Source: Erysipelotrichaceae bacterium (lineage in GTDB: Bacteria; Bacillota_I; Bacilli_A; Erysipelotrichales; Erysipelotrichaceae). From it: a DNA stretch of 45,965 nucleotides. A program made the position numbers and the translations under genes. The notes beneath the pieces are model-generated. The model made no database searches. It was given only the letters and a program-made list of their open reading frames with translations, and had not been told where the DNA came from. Location of the stretch: assembly GCA_017512885.1 (NCBI GenBank), contig JAFWEP010000014.1:1-45965 (forward strand), in the 5' to 3' direction. Shown here one piece after another: positions 13,917 through 22,493 of the stretch; the first letter of the stretch is position 1; every line of letters begins with the position of its first letter.

Positions 13917-16486
13917 TATTTGGCCTCGTACCAGTCTCTGGCGATGCCCAGGGAGCTTTCAAGGCCGGTCTTCAGGTCCATCGCTCCCAGCATCACTTCC
14001 TGAACGATCTCCTTCATGACTTCGACTTCCTCTTCCGGAACATCGAACAGCAGTTCATCGTGGATCTGCAGGATCATCTTCGCCTTGACGCCCTTCTCCT
14101 GCATCAGCCGGTAGCAGCGGATCATGGCGATCTTCATCAGATCGGCCGCCGAGCCCTGGATCGGTGAGTTCATCGCCGCCCGTTTTCCGGCTTCGCGGGT
14201 CATGTAGTTGCTGTCCTTGATCTCGCGGATATAGCGGCGGCGGTTCATCATCGTTTTGACGTAGCCGTGCTCTTCGCAGTAGCTGACGACACCGTCCATA
14301 TACTCCCGGATACGGGGATAGGTCGCATAGTAGTTCTCGATGAATTCCTGGGCTTCCTTACGGCTGATCCCGACCTGTTTGGCCAGACCGAAATCAGAGA
14401 TGCCGTAGACGATGCCGAAGTTGACGGCCTTGGCCCGGCGGCGCATCTCCGGCGTCACTTCCTCGGCGGAAAGACCGAAGACGTTGCGGGCGGTGGAAGC
14501 GTGGATATCGATATGGGAACGGAAGGCTTCGATCATCTTCTCTTCGTTGGCCAAAGAAGCCAGTACCCGTAATTCGATCTGCGAGTAATCACTGTCCAGT
14601 AAGACATTGCCTTCCTTAGGCAGGAAAGCCTTGCGGACCGTACGTCCCTCCTCATCGCGGACACTGATGTTCTGGAGGTTGGGGTCGTAGGAAGAGAGCC
14701 GGCCGGTCTGGGTGATGGTCTGGGAGAAGATCGTATGGATCTTGCCGTCGGCAGCGATGTATTTCTTCAGTCCTTCGGCATAGGTCGAGTAGAGCTTGGA
14801 CTGTTTGCGGTAGTTGAGGATCTCCGCGGCGATCGGATGGATCGCGGAAAGGTATTCCAGCACCTCTGCAGAAGTGGAACGCTTCTTCCCGCCCGGCAGA
14901 CGCAGGTCATCGAAGAGGACCTCGGCCAGCTGCTTGGGCGAGTTGAGGTTGAAGGGCTTTCCGGCCAGTTCATAGACCGCTTCGGCGGCCTCATCCATCT
15001 TCTGTTTGGTCTCCTTCGCGATCTCGTCGAGGATAGAGACCTCACAGCGGATGCCTTCCTGTTCCATCGCAAAGAGGACCTCGGAAAGAGGCTTCTCGAT
15101 CTCTTCATAAAGGTGGACCAGTTCCTTCTCCTGCAGTTCTTTCTCGCTGCGGATATAAAGATCCTTGCCCAAGGCGGCATTCTGACAGGCAGCCTTGCAC
15201 TGCTCTTCGAGAGAAGGCTCTAAGGGCTTCTTCTCGCTGCCGTAGAGCTCCGCAGGCTGCGGCGGGACTTCCCGGCCGAAATAGGCAGCCAGGACGGGGA
15301 GGGTGTTGTTGTAGTTGTTGATGAGGAAGCCCGTCAGCATCAGATCATCCGCATCCTTCAGGACGAAGCCGTTATCCGCCGCACAGTGCATGCAGGCTTT
15401 GCTGTCGTAGGTGATCTTCTTTTCAGAGGAAGCCAGGAAAGCCAGGGTCTCCTCGTCTTTTAAGAGGTCTTCCAGGGAGATGTATTCTGCTTTCTTTCCG
15501 TCGGAAAAAGCCAGTCCGTAAAGCTTCCGTCCATAGTAACGGAACTGATCGGAATCAAAGTAAACGAAAGGATCGTTTCGCAGCTCTTTCGAGATCTTGC
15601 TGACTCTTTCAGCAGCCAGTGCCGGTTCCGGCTTCTTCGTGGCCGTACGCAGCAGAGAGCGCATATTGTAACGGGTATAGAAGTCATTCATCCCGTTGAT
15701 ATCCGGACGGAAGACGAGATCATCGAGCTTCTGCTCGATCTCGACATCGGTCTTGATGGTCGCTAATTGTTTGGACAGGAAACAGGATTCCTTATCGGCG
15801 ATCAGGTTCTCCTTGACCTTCCCCTTCAGTTCATCGAGGTGTTCATAGACTCCTTCGCAGCTGCCGTAGGAAGCCAGGAGCTTCTCTGCGGTCTTGGGAC
15901 CGATGCCGCGGACGCCCTTGATGTTGTCAGAGGGATCACCCATCAGGCCTTTCAGGTCGATGACCTGCATCGGGGTCAGACCGTATTTCTCTTTTAAGGC
16001 GGCCTCATCCATCCGTTCCATCTCAGTGATGCCCTTGACCATGCGGTAGACGGTGGTCGAATCATCGATCAGCTGCAGCATGTCCCTGTCTCCGGTGAGG
16101 ATATCGGTATCCACGCCGGGATAGGACTTGGAGAGCGTACCGACGATGTCATCGGCTTCGATGTCGTCGAATTCGAGATACAGGATCTTCGTTTCCTTGA
16201 GGTATTCCCGAACCAGGGCAAACTGCGGGATCAGATCTTCCGGGGTGGGCTGCCGGCCGGCTTTGTAGTCGGCAGCGACTTCGTGACGGAAGGTATGTTT
16301 TCCCTTATCAAAAGCCACCGCGCAATGGGTGGGCTTGATCAGATCGATCGCTTTCCAGAGCATGTTGGCGAAAGCGAATACGGCATTGGTCGGTGTACCG
16401 TCCGCAGAGGTCATCGGCCTTCCGTAAGCGGTGGCGTAGTACCCCCGGAACAGCATCGAGTTTCCGTCAATCAGCAGGAGTTTCAT
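13916..16486 (-). CDS. polA: DNA polymerase I
   Basis: An 856-residue repair and Okazaki-fragment polymerase. Residues 1-290 form the 5' nuclease (MKLLLIDGNSMLFRGYYA, AFDKGKHTFRHE, DADDIVG-like IEADDIVGTLS, LTGDRDMLQL, GDPSDNIKGVRGIGPKTA). Residues 300-480 correspond to the 3'-5' exonuclease fold but lack the acidic DxE-type catalytic pattern, as is usual in Bacillota. The polymerase domain has motif A LLDSDYSQIELRVLA, motif B RRAKAVNFGIVYGISDFGLA and motif C ILQIHDELLFDVPEE. Its 5' end overlaps the upstream lipoprotein gene by 20 bp. Confidence 0.97.
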   Translation of the reverse strand: MKLLLIDGNSMLFRGYYATAYGRPMTSADGTPTNAVFAFANMLWKAIDLIKPTHCAVAFDKGKHTFRHEVAADYKAGRQPTPEDLIPQFALVREYLKETKILYLEFDDIEADDIVGTLSKSYPGVDTDILTGDRDMLQLIDDSTTVYRMVKGITEMERMDEAALKEKYGLTPMQVIDLKGLMGDPSDNIKGVRGIGPKTAEKLLASYGSCEGVYEHLDELKGKVKENLIADKESCFLSKQLATIKTDVEIEQKLDDLVFRPDINGMNDFYTRYNMRSLLRTATKKPEPALAAERVSKISKELRNDPFVYFDSDQFRYYGRKLYGLAFSDGKKAEYISLEDLLKDEETLAFLASSEKKITYDSKACMHCAADNGFVLKDADDLMLTGFLINNYNNTLPVLAAYFGREVPPQPAELYGSEKKPLEPSLEEQCKAACQNAALGKDLYIRSEKELQEKELVHLYEEIEKPLSEVLFAMEQEGIRCEVSILDEIAKETKQKMDEAAEAVYELAGKPFNLNSPKQLAEVLFDDLRLPGGKKRSTSAEVLEYLSAIHPIAAEILNYRKQSKLYSTYAEGLKKYIAADGKIHTIFSQTITQTGRLSSYDPNLQNISVRDEEGRTVRKAFLPKEGNVLLDSDYSQIELRVLASLANEEKMIEAFRSHIDIHASTARNVFGLSAEEVTPEMRRRAKAVNFGIVYGISDFGLAKQVGISRKEAQEFIENYYATYPRIREYMDGVVSYCEEHGYVKTMMNRRRYIREIKDSNYMTREAGKRAAMNSPIQGSAADLMKIAMIRCYRLMQEKGVKAKMILQIHDELLFDVPEEEVEVMKEIVQEVMLGAMDLKTGLESSLGIARDWYEAK

Positions 16487-17528
16487 CGGGTTCCTCCGTG
16501 GTTTCCGGTGCTTCCGGTTCTTCCGTCGTTTCCGGGATCGCGCTTTGGATCTCGGCGGTAGCCATATTTTCCAGAACGCTGAGGTTCTCGTACATCAGGG
16601 TGAAGTAATCTTTGTTGTCGGCGATCTGGGTGGTGGTCAGACTGGAGACATTGGACAGGTTGACCCGCTTCAGTCCCAGTTCGCTTTCCAGGCGGGTATA
16701 GAGATCGATCATCTGATCGGTCATGTTCGGTTCAAAGGCGATGTACTGAACGCCGTCAGCCACGATCCGGGCCTTGATCAGTTCCAGTTCTTCCTCTGTC
16801 GGCAGAGAACCGTACTTGGAGAGACAGACCGGGTAGACCTGGAAGCCATAGGCTTTCTGCCAGTTGCCGAAACTGGCGCTCATGGAGACGAACTTGATGG
16901 TCTTGTTTTCCTTCTTGAGACGGGCTGAAAGGTTCTGATAGGAAGCATCCAGCTCGATCAGTTCCGATTCCAGTTTCTTGTAGTTGGCCTGGAATTCGGA
17001 GGACATCTCGACATAGTTGGAAGAAAGGAGCGTATAGACGTCTTTCGCCATCGACAGCATCCCGATCGGGTCGATCCACAGCAGCAGATCCTGTTCGTTG
17101 GTATCGATCAGAGAAAAGACATCTCCGTTATAGTAAGGAGATTCTACGAAAGATTCCTTTCCGTCGACATAGACCATCGTGTAGCGTTCAAACTTGTAGA
17201 TCGCATTCAGTACCGAAAGATCCACATCGACCGCCCCGCTCTCGGTGATCTCTTCCTCATAGAGATCGAGATAGGGTTCCAGTCTTCCAATATGCAGGAA
17301 ATAGGAAGAATCCTCCAGGATCTCCTTATAGTCCTCGCGGATATTGGCAGTCTGGACGATGGCATTGTTCTGGACGGATACGGATTCGATCCTTCCCCCG
17401 CCGATGCGTTCCAGCAGATAGCCGACCGGATAGACCGTATAGGCTACATAGCGGCGGGCGCTGCTGCAGGATGTCATCCCCAGCAGCAATGTCAGACAAA
17501 GGAACAGTGTCCCCAGTTTTTTCATCAT
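16467..17528 (-). CDS. ZnuA-like (metal ABC substrate-binding family) lipoprotein lacking the usual histidines
   Basis: A 353-residue secreted lipoprotein: signal MMKKLGTLFLCLTLLLGMTSC with lipobox Cys near residue 21. The body has the order of cluster A-I metal-binding proteins: VAYTVYPVGYLLERIGG at the start, SYFLHIGRLEPYLDLY, LLWIDPIGMLSMAKDVYTLL, FVSMSASFGNWQKAYGFQVY and YIAFEPNMTDQMIDLYTR near the end. The metal-binding His residues expected before W(L/I)DP and in the H-x-A-F-xY motif are replaced (LLWIDP, SMSASFGNW), so Zn or Mn binding is doubtful. An acidic Pro/Glu/Thr tail (ETTEEPEAPETTEEP) ends the protein. No permease or ATPase is adjacent. A TATAAT lies 6 nt before the ATG. Confidence 0.7.
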   Translation of the reverse strand: MMKKLGTLFLCLTLLLGMTSCSSARRYVAYTVYPVGYLLERIGGGRIESVSVQNNAIVQTANIREDYKEILEDSSYFLHIGRLEPYLDLYEEEITESGAVDVDLSVLNAIYKFERYTMVYVDGKESFVESPYYNGDVFSLIDTNEQDLLLWIDPIGMLSMAKDVYTLLSSNYVEMSSEFQANYKKLESELIELDASYQNLSARLKKENKTIKFVSMSASFGNWQKAYGFQVYPVCLSKYGSLPTEEELELIKARIVADGVQYIAFEPNMTDQMIDLYTRLESELGLKRVNLSNVSSLTTTQIADNKDYFTLMYENLSVLENMATAEIQSAIPETTEEPEAPETTEEPDETPAD

Positions 17529-17535
17529 AGCCTTA

Positions 17536-18171
17536 TTATACCCTGTTTCGGACGGGATTGACGCAAAGCGCGTAGTAGATCGGCTTGCCTTCCGCCATGA
17601 ACTTCTTTTCGTATTCGGTCAGAGGACCTTCCTGGACTTCCCGGTGCAGATCGACCGAGATCTTCTCGAGATGCCAGTCCTGCAGCTGCAGCAGGGAATA
17701 CTCAAAGAGACCGGCATTGTCGGTCTTCAGGATCAGTTCCCCTTCCTCCTTCAGGATCGTCTGATACAGTTCCAGGAAGGAAGGAGCCGTCAGTCTTCTT
17801 TTGGCGTGGGCCTTCTTGGGCCAGGGATCCGAGAACTGCAGATAGATCCGGTCCACTTCCTGCGGAGCGAAGTACTCACAGAGATCCTTCGCATCGGCAT
17901 TCAGGACCAGGAGATTCTGCAGACCGAGCTCTTCGGCTTTGCGGATCGCTTTGGCTACACAGGTCGCATCCTTTTCCAGTCCTACAAAAAGGATATCAGG
18001 AAAAAGGGAGGCGCTCCCTGTCAGGAAGTCGCCCATCCCCATTCCGATCTCCAGATGCAGTGCATGGCATCCGCTCTCCGAGAGCCAACGGCCTTTGCGG
18101 AGATCGCGGACAAGATAGCGGTCTTCACTCTCTAGATAAGGAGCGACCCACTTTCTTTTGCGCATGCGCAT
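17536..18171 (-). CDS. trmB: tRNA (guanine46-N7)-methyltransferase
   Basis: A 211-residue SAM-dependent enzyme. HLEIGMGMGDFLTGSASLFP is the SAM motif, FVGLEKDATCVAKAIRKAEE follows, and DRIYLQFSDPWPKKAHAKRR near residue 112 is the TrmB signature; GLFEYSLLQL and LTEYEKKFMAEGKPIYYA close the domain. The start at 18171 is preceded by AAGGAC at 8 nt; ATG at 18165 is the alternative. It follows pnp by 3 nt. Confidence 0.95.
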   Translation of the reverse strand: MRMRKRKWVAPYLESEDRYLVRDLRKGRWLSESGCHALHLEIGMGMGDFLTGSASLFPDILFVGLEKDATCVAKAIRKAEELGLQNLLVLNADAKDLCEYFAPQEVDRIYLQFSDPWPKKAHAKRRLTAPSFLELYQTILKEEGELILKTDNAGLFEYSLLQLQDWHLEKISVDLHREVQEGPLTEYEKKFMAEGKPIYYALCVNPVRNRV

Positions 18172-18174
18172 CGT

Positions 18175-20373
18175 TTATTGTCCTTTTTTTCCGAAGAAAC
18201 GCTTCTCCCCCGAAGGACGCGCTTTCTTCTCTTCTTTCTTTTCGCTCTTTTCGCTTTCGCTCTTTTCCGGCTTGGGCAGCAGTTCCTTGGCGGAAACATT
18301 GACGCGGCCCTTCTCGTCGATCTCGGTGACCTTGACCTTGATGATATCGCCCAGTTTCAGGACGTCTTCCGGCTTCTCGACACGTTCGTGCGAGATCTTG
18401 GAGACATGCAGCAGGGCATCGGTGCCCTTGAAGAGTTCCACGAAGGCGCCGTACTTCTCCAGACGGACGACCTTGGCATCATAGATCTCACCGACCTTGG
18501 CTTCACGGATGATGTTTTCGATCATCTCCTTGGCCTTGTTGATGGCGGCACGGCTCGTATGGTAGATGACGCAGCGTCCGTCATCGTCGATATCGATCTT
18601 GACCTGATCGCATTCCTCGATGATGGCGTTGATGGTCTTTCCGCCGGTACCGATGACTTCACGGATCTTGTCGACCGGCAGGTGCAGGACATCCATCTTC
18701 GGAGCGTATTCGCTGACATCCGGACGCGGCTCGGAGATCGCGCTCATCATGTTGTCGAGGATCTCCAGACGGCCCTTCTTCGCCTGAGCGAGAGCTTCGC
18801 GCAGGATATCCTTGGAGATGCCTTCGATCTTGATATCCATCTGCAGGGCAGTGATGCCTTCCTTGGTACCGGCGACCTTGAAGTCCATATCACCGTAGTG
18901 GTCTTCCATACCCTGGATATCGGTCAGGATGGTGTAGTGGTCACCGTAGGTGATCAGACCCATGGCGACACCGGCGACCGGAGCCTTGATCGGGACACCG
19001 GCAGCCATCAGGGACATCGTACCGGCACAGATCGAAGCCTGTGAGGAAGAACCGTTGGATTCGGTGACTTCCGCGACGGTACGGATGCAGTACGGGAATT
19101 CGTCTTCACTCGGCAGTACCTGGGAGAGCGCTCTCTCACCTAAGGCGCCGTGACCGATCTCGCGGCGTCCGGGAGAGCCCATGCGGCCGACTTCACCGAC
19201 ACAGTAAGGCGGGAAGTTGTACTGATGCATGAAGCGCTTCTCTTCGACTTCGGTCAGGTCGTCGATGATCTGGTTGTCGCCTAAGGGACCTAAGGTCGTT
19301 ACGGAGATGACCTGAGTCTCGCCGCGGGTAAACATGGCGGAGCCATGGGTACGCGGCAGGAGGTCGACCTGAGAGTTCAGCGGACGCAGTTCGTCGACGG
19401 CTCTTCCGTCCGGACGGATCTTTTCGACAGAGATCAGGCGGCGGACTTCGTCAGCCACGATCTCGGTGCAGTATTCCTTGGTCTGGGAGATGATCTTGTT
19501 GAGTTCCTTTTCGGACTCGAAGGTCTCTTCCTGGAAGTGAGCGACCATCTGTTCGGTGATCTCGTCGATCTTGCCGTAGCGCTCGAGCTTCTCCTTGATG
19601 GAGACGGCTTCCTTCAGAGCTTCCTTGGCATTGGCATCGACATAGGAAGTGACACGCTCATCGATCTTGTAGAGGGTGACTTCCATCTTTTCCTTGCCGA
19701 CAGCCTTGATGATCTCTTCTTCGAATTCGCAGAGTTTCTTGATGTTTTCATGACCGAACATCAGACCGTCCAGCATCATCTCTTCCGAGACTTCCTTGGC
19801 ACCGGCTTCGACCATGTTGATGGCATCGTGGGTACCGGCAACGGTCAGATGGATCAGGGAACGTTCGGAATCTTCCACGCTGGGGTTGATGACGTACTGT
19901 CCGTCGACATAGCCGACGATGACGCCGGCGATCGGACCGTCAAAGGGGATCTCGGAGATACCTAAAGCCAGCGAAGAACCCAGCATGGCAGCCATGCCGG
20001 CATCGCAGTCGGTATCTACGGATAAGACCGTGTTGACGACTAAGACTTCATTTAAGAAGCCTTCCGGGAACAGCGGACGGATCGGCCGGTCGATCATGCG
20101 GGCCGTCAGGGTCGCATGTTCGGAGGGACGGCCTTCCCGACGGAGGAAGCCTCCGGGGATCTTGCCGACCGCGTAGAGTTTTTCTTCAAAGCGGACTGTC
20201 AGCGGGAAGAAATCCTGTCCTTCCTTGACGGTTTTGGCGGCAGTGACAGCAGAGAGCACGACTGTGTCTCCGTAGCGGACTAAGACAGAACCACCTGCCT
20301 GCTTAGCGATCTCACCGGTCTCGACAGTTAAATTACGACCGCAGAAATCTAAGGTAAATACTTGTTTTGCCAT
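18175..20373 (-). CDS. pnp: Polyribonucleotide nucleotidyltransferase (PNPase)
   Basis: A 732-residue phosphorolytic 3'-5' exoribonuclease. Two RNase PH-like domains ([19 protein letters not shown] in the first; [40 protein letters not shown] and [20 protein letters not shown] in the second, which holds the catalytic acidic residues) flank an alpha-helical linker. The KH domain ([20 protein letters not shown]) and S1 domain ([20 protein letters not shown], then LLHVSKIS) follow, then a Lys/Glu-rich tail of about 30 residues. It heads the long minus-strand run and has an extended -10 TGCTAGAAT upstream. No strong Shine-Dalgarno is visible; only a purine-rich AAGAGAAAGAGAA precedes the ATG. Confidence 0.97.
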   Translation of the reverse strand: MAKQVFTLDFCGRNLTVETGEIAKQAGGSVLVRYGDTVVLSAVTAAKTVKEGQDFFPLTVRFEEKLYAVGKIPGGFLRREGRPSEHATLTARMIDRPIRPLFPEGFLNEVLVVNTVLSVDTDCDAGMAAMLGSSLALGISEIPFDGPIAGVIVGYVDGQYVINPSVEDSERSLIHLTVAGTHDAINMVEAGAKEVSEEMMLDGLMFGHENIKKLCEFEEEIIKAVGKEKMEVTLYKIDERVTSYVDANAKEALKEAVSIKEKLERYGKIDEITEQMVAHFQEETFESEKELNKIISQTKEYCTEIVADEVRRLISVEKIRPDGRAVDELRPLNSQVDLLPRTHGSAMFTRGETQVISVTTLGPLGDNQIIDDLTEVEEKRFMHQYNFPPYCVGEVGRMGSPGRREIGHGALGERALSQVLPSEDEFPYCIRTVAEVTESNGSSSQASICAGTMSLMAAGVPIKAPVAGVAMGLITYGDHYTILTDIQGMEDHYGDMDFKVAGTKEGITALQMDIKIEGISKDILREALAQAKKGRLEILDNMMSAISEPRPDVSEYAPKMDVLHLPVDKIREVIGTGGKTINAIIEECDQVKIDIDDDGRCVIYHTSRAAINKAKEMIENIIREAKVGEIYDAKVVRLEKYGAFVELFKGTDALLHVSKISHERVEKPEDVLKLGDIIKVKVTEIDEKGRVNVSAKELLPKPEKSESEKSEKKEEKKARPSGEKRFFGKKGQ

Positions 20374-20440
20374 TTCTCTTTCTCTTTCTTTTTTTACAAC
20401 GTTTCTATTCTAGCACATTTGTCACTGTTTCGATAGAAAA

Positions 20441-20458
20441 AGACAGGTCTCCCTGTCT
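20441..20458 (-). terminator. Terminator of the Alg14/Alg13-like pair
   Basis: AGACAGG (20441-20447) pairs with CCTGTCT (20452-20458); on the minus strand TTTTTCT follows. The 3' arm includes the last bases of the Alg13-like stop codon. Confidence 0.8.
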
Positions 20459-20930
20459 ATAGTACTTCTGTTAAATAGCGATTGAGTTCCTGCAGGAAGT
20501 GTTCGTGGTTGCCCCGGAAAGGTTCGGGAACGAAATCTTCTGCTTTCTTTAATACCTCATCGAGGTCATCTCCGTCATAGTAAGGCAGCAGGTAGCCCTT
20601 CGCCGCAAAGCTCTCGACGATATCGGCCTGGTGGTCGTTCTGGTGTTCGCCGTAGCGGCCGTAACGGGGCGCAGCGATCACTTTCTTGCCGAAGGAGAGG
20701 GCCTGCATGATCGTGCCCACACCGCCGTGGGTGATCACGAGATCGGCTTCCTGCAGGGCCTTCTGAAAGTCTTCCTGACCAAGGTAGTCCACGACCTTCA
20801 TCTTCGCTGAGGAGTAAGCGGTAAAGCCGCTCTGGGCCAGGATCTCCCCTGTGAGCGAAGAAGCCTCTACGGCTTTCAATAAGCGCGGGAAGGCCTTATC
20901 CTGCGTACCCAGGATCACGAACGTCTTCAA
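20457..20930 (-). CDS. Alg13-like / PssE-type glycosyltransferase catalytic subunit
   Basis: About 157 residues corresponding to the C-terminal half of a GT28-like (MurG/Alg13) UDP-sugar transferase. KTFVILGTQDKAFPRLLKAV opens the domain, ADLVITHGGVGTIMQALSFG is the UDP-sugar-binding core, and IAAPRYGRYGEHQNDHQADI is the HQ-D region. It normally needs an Alg14-like partner, encoded just upstream. The TTG at 20928-20930 overlaps the partner's TGA (TTGA) and is preceded by GGGGTGG; a GTG two codons earlier is possible. Likely to add a sugar to a lipid-linked intermediate on the inner membrane face. Confidence 0.82.
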   Translation of the reverse strand: MKTFVILGTQDKAFPRLLKAVEASSLTGEILAQSGFTAYSSAKMKVVDYLGQEDFQKALQEADLVITHGGVGTIMQALSFGKKVIAAPRYGRYGEHQNDHQADIVESFAAKGYLLPYYDGDDLDEVLKKAEDFVPEPFRGNHEHFLQELNRYLTEVL

Positions 20931-21397
20931 AATAACCACCCCCAGCAGACTGCTTTGGGATAGAACTCCTTCATCTCTTCCCACTGGACGACAAAGAGAT
21001 CGGCGATCTTATAGACCATCCGGCCGGCCTTGGTCGGGGAATGACGGTTCGCAAAGGTCTCGATGTAGATCACTTTCTTTCCGAAGAGATGAGCGATGTA
21101 GCACATCGGTACGGCGGTATGGGTGCCGGTCGTGATGACACAGTCCGGACGGTATTTCAGGAACAGGAAAAAGGAACGCAGGATGTTGAAGGGAAAGATG
21201 AAGAGGTAAGGCAGCAGGTGGTCCTGCGTACCGTAGACCAGGTAATCGGTCTTTCCCGGATAACGTTCCTGTAAGAATAAGGTCGATGCCGTCTTTTCGG
21301 TGATATAACGGCAGTCATAGTCTTTCTTTAAGCTTTCCAGCTGCAGCAGTTCCTGCAGGTGGCCTCCTTCGGAGGAGATGAACAGGATCTTTTTCAT
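20927..21397 (-). CDS. Alg14-like / PssD-type membrane-associated partner
   Basis: About 156 residues. MKKILFISSEGGHLQELLQL is the Alg14/PssD opening, DCVITTGTHTAVPMCYIAHL and KKVIYIETFANRHSPTKAGR are family motifs, and a hydrophobic helix LFIFPFNILRSFFLFLKY near residue 75 is the likely membrane anchor. It recruits the Alg13-like subunit to the membrane to form a bipartite transferase, as in extracellular polysaccharide synthesis. The ATG at 21397 was chosen because the longer frame would start inside a terminator. There is no Shine-Dalgarno: the T-run of the upstream terminator touches the ATG. Confidence 0.82.
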   Translation of the reverse strand: MKKILFISSEGGHLQELLQLESLKKDYDCRYITEKTASTLFLQERYPGKTDYLVYGTQDHLLPYLFIFPFNILRSFFLFLKYRPDCVITTGTHTAVPMCYIAHLFGKKVIYIETFANRHSPTKAGRMVYKIADLFVVQWEEMKEFYPKAVCWGWLF

Positions 21398-21401
21398 AAA
21401 A

Positions 21402-21428
21402 AATGAGGACTGTCTTCCAGTCCTCATT
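21402..21428 (-). terminator. Terminator of hpf operon, nested with alg14-like promoter
   Basis: An 11-bp stem (21402-21412 with 21418-21428) followed on the minus strand by TTTTTT and then directly by the alg14-like ATG. The upstream -10 box (21429-21434) abuts its first arm, so transcripts starting at that promoter would lack part of the stem. Confidence 0.8.
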
Positions 21429-21458
21429 ATTATACGTAGCCTTTTCCTCCTTTGACAA
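21429..21458 (-). promoter_or_regulatory. Promoter of the Alg14/Alg13-like pair
   Basis: On the minus strand TTGTCA (21453-21458), an 18-bp spacer and TATAAT (21429-21434). The start site should fall near 21422, inside the 5' arm of the terminator hairpin, leaving a leader of about 25 nt. Confidence 0.7.
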
Positions 21459-21464
21459 GGAGAT

Positions 21465-21785
21465 CTACTGTCCCAGCTCCTCCAGGAAAGCCCGGTAAGC
21501 TGCTTTGCGGCGGCGGTAGTAGGTCGAAGAAGTGTAGAACTCTTCGTACCATTTCCCCTTCCGTCCTTCGATCACTTCCTTCTGAATGATCAGTTTATCC
21601 TTTTCATCCATGCTGCGCAGGATCGCTTCCATGTGTTTCACGATATAGAGACTGTGTTCCAGTTCCTCTGCCCGATAGCGGTACGTACCGGCTATATCTT
21701 CTTCCAGTTTACGCTTGCTGCGGCTGTAGGACTTCGTCAGTGCTCGGATAAGCTCAGGATCACTGACGTGTTTGGAACACTTCAC
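21465..21785 (-). CDS. Small HTH-like protein, possibly MG284/MPN403-type
   Basis: A 106-residue basic protein with no signal or membrane segment. The N-terminal half is helical and charged (ALTKSYSRSKRKLEEDIAG); the C-terminal part RSMDEKDKLIIQKEVIEGRK then TSSTYYRRRKAAYRAFLEEL resembles a sigma-70 region 4 / ArpU-like helix-turn-helix (the S-S-T-Y-Y-R-R-R-K recognition helix). I believe similar proteins in mollicute-related genomes are called MG284/MPN403 family, but this is from memory. The GTG start shares one base with the hpf stop (TAGTG), so it is translated with hpf. Function unknown. Confidence 0.65.
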   Translation of the reverse strand: MKCSKHVSDPELIRALTKSYSRSKRKLEEDIAGTYRYRAEELEHSLYIVKHMEAILRSMDEKDKLIIQKEVIEGRKGKWYEEFYTSSTYYRRRKAAYRAFLEELGQ

Positions 21786-22312
21786 TATTCATCTACCTCG
21801 ATCAGGCCATAGCCTCCGTCATGCCGTTCATAGACGACGGCGATCTTTTCGGCATCGCTGTCCTTGTAGATGAAGAAGGAATGTCCCAGCATCTCCATCT
21901 TCATGATCGCGTCATCCAGTGTCATCTCTTCGGCGGCAATGTTCTTGGTGCGGACCACTTCGTCGCTCTTGGCCAGTTCCTCATCTTCCGTGATGAAGGT
22001 CTCTGCCAGCGAATCTTTATGACGACGGGAAAGTCTGCTCTTCTGCCGGCGGAGCTGGTCTTCCAGTTTCTCGATCGCAAGATCGACAGCCTGATTGAAG
22101 TCCGCGTTGGTCACTTCGGAACGCAGGATGCCTACTTTCGTAGGAATGGTGACCTCGACTTTGAGGTCGGTTGGATAGGTCTTTACGGCCAGACGTGCTT
22201 TCAGGTTCGGGTCGATCAGAAGATACTTCTGCAGGAACGACAGTTTTTCTTCGATCATCGCGCGCTCTGTCTCAGTAATGTTGACCTTGTCTCCGTAAAT
22301 TTCGAATTTCAT
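21785..22312 (-). CDS. hpf: Ribosome hibernation promoting factor, long form
   Basis: A 175-residue protein. Residues 1-95 are the ribosome-binding domain (MKFEIYGDKVNITETERAMI, then a KVEVTIPTKVGILRSEV strand). A charged linker leads to the C-terminal dimerisation domain near residues 115-175 (MTLDDAIMKMEMLGHSFFIY, then VVYERHDGGYGLIE). Long HPF forms 100S ribosome dimers in stationary phase. The start at 22312 is set by AAGGAGATAACC; the earlier in-frame ATG lies before that site. A structured leader and a strong extended -10 promoter lie upstream. Confidence 0.96.
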   Translation of the reverse strand: MKFEIYGDKVNITETERAMIEEKLSFLQKYLLIDPNLKARLAVKTYPTDLKVEVTIPTKVGILRSEVTNADFNQAVDLAIEKLEDQLRRQKSRLSRRHKDSLAETFITEDEELAKSDEVVRTKNIAAEEMTLDDAIMKMEMLGHSFFIYKDSDAEKIAVVYERHDGGYGLIEVDE

Positions 22313-22346
22313 TAGGTTATCTCCTTCCATTCTATTATTTACGTCA

Positions 22347-22421
22347 AATGCACAAAATCCTACGGACTTCCCGTCATTTTCCCTAAGATTTTTCCCTGTG
22401 CATTAGCTTACTCATATTATA
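22347..22421 (-). promoter_or_regulatory. hpf promoter and structured leader
   Basis: Extended -10 TGCTATAAT (core 22416-22421) gives a start near 22409 and a leader of about 97 nt. Within it AATGCACA and TGTGCATT (22347-22354 and 22397-22404) close a stem, AAAATC pairs with GATTTT inside it, and ACGG/CCGT forms an inner hairpin. Structured RNAs upstream of raiA/hpf genes have been reported in Bacillota; membership in those families is untested. Confidence 0.55.
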
Positions 22422-22438
22422 GCATTCCTCTCTCTTAA

Positions 22439-22453
22439 AGTGAAATGTTTCAC
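22439..22453. promoter_or_regulatory. Rex-like inverted repeat at the hpf promoter
   Basis: On the minus strand GTGAAACATTTCAC, i.e. GTGAA-N4-TTCAC, overlaps the -35 region of the hpf promoter. This matches the core of Rex operators (TTGTGAA-N4-TTCACAA), but the outer bases differ. It could also be an unrelated repressor site. Confidence 0.35.
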
Positions 22454-22472
22454 ACTGTTTTCAGAAAAGAAA

Positions 22473-22491
22473 AGACCGAAATTTTCGGTCT
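22473..22491 (-). terminator. Terminator of the 2-hydroxyacid dehydrogenase
   Basis: AGACCGAAA pairs with TTTCGGTCT; on the minus strand TTTTCTTTTC follows, 2 nt beyond the stop codon. Confidence 0.8.
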
Positions 22492-22493
22492 GT

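Noticed and set aside
13100-16500. Loss of 3'-5' exonuclease residues in polA as a finding
   Set aside because: Degenerate exonuclease domains are normal for Bacillota PolA.
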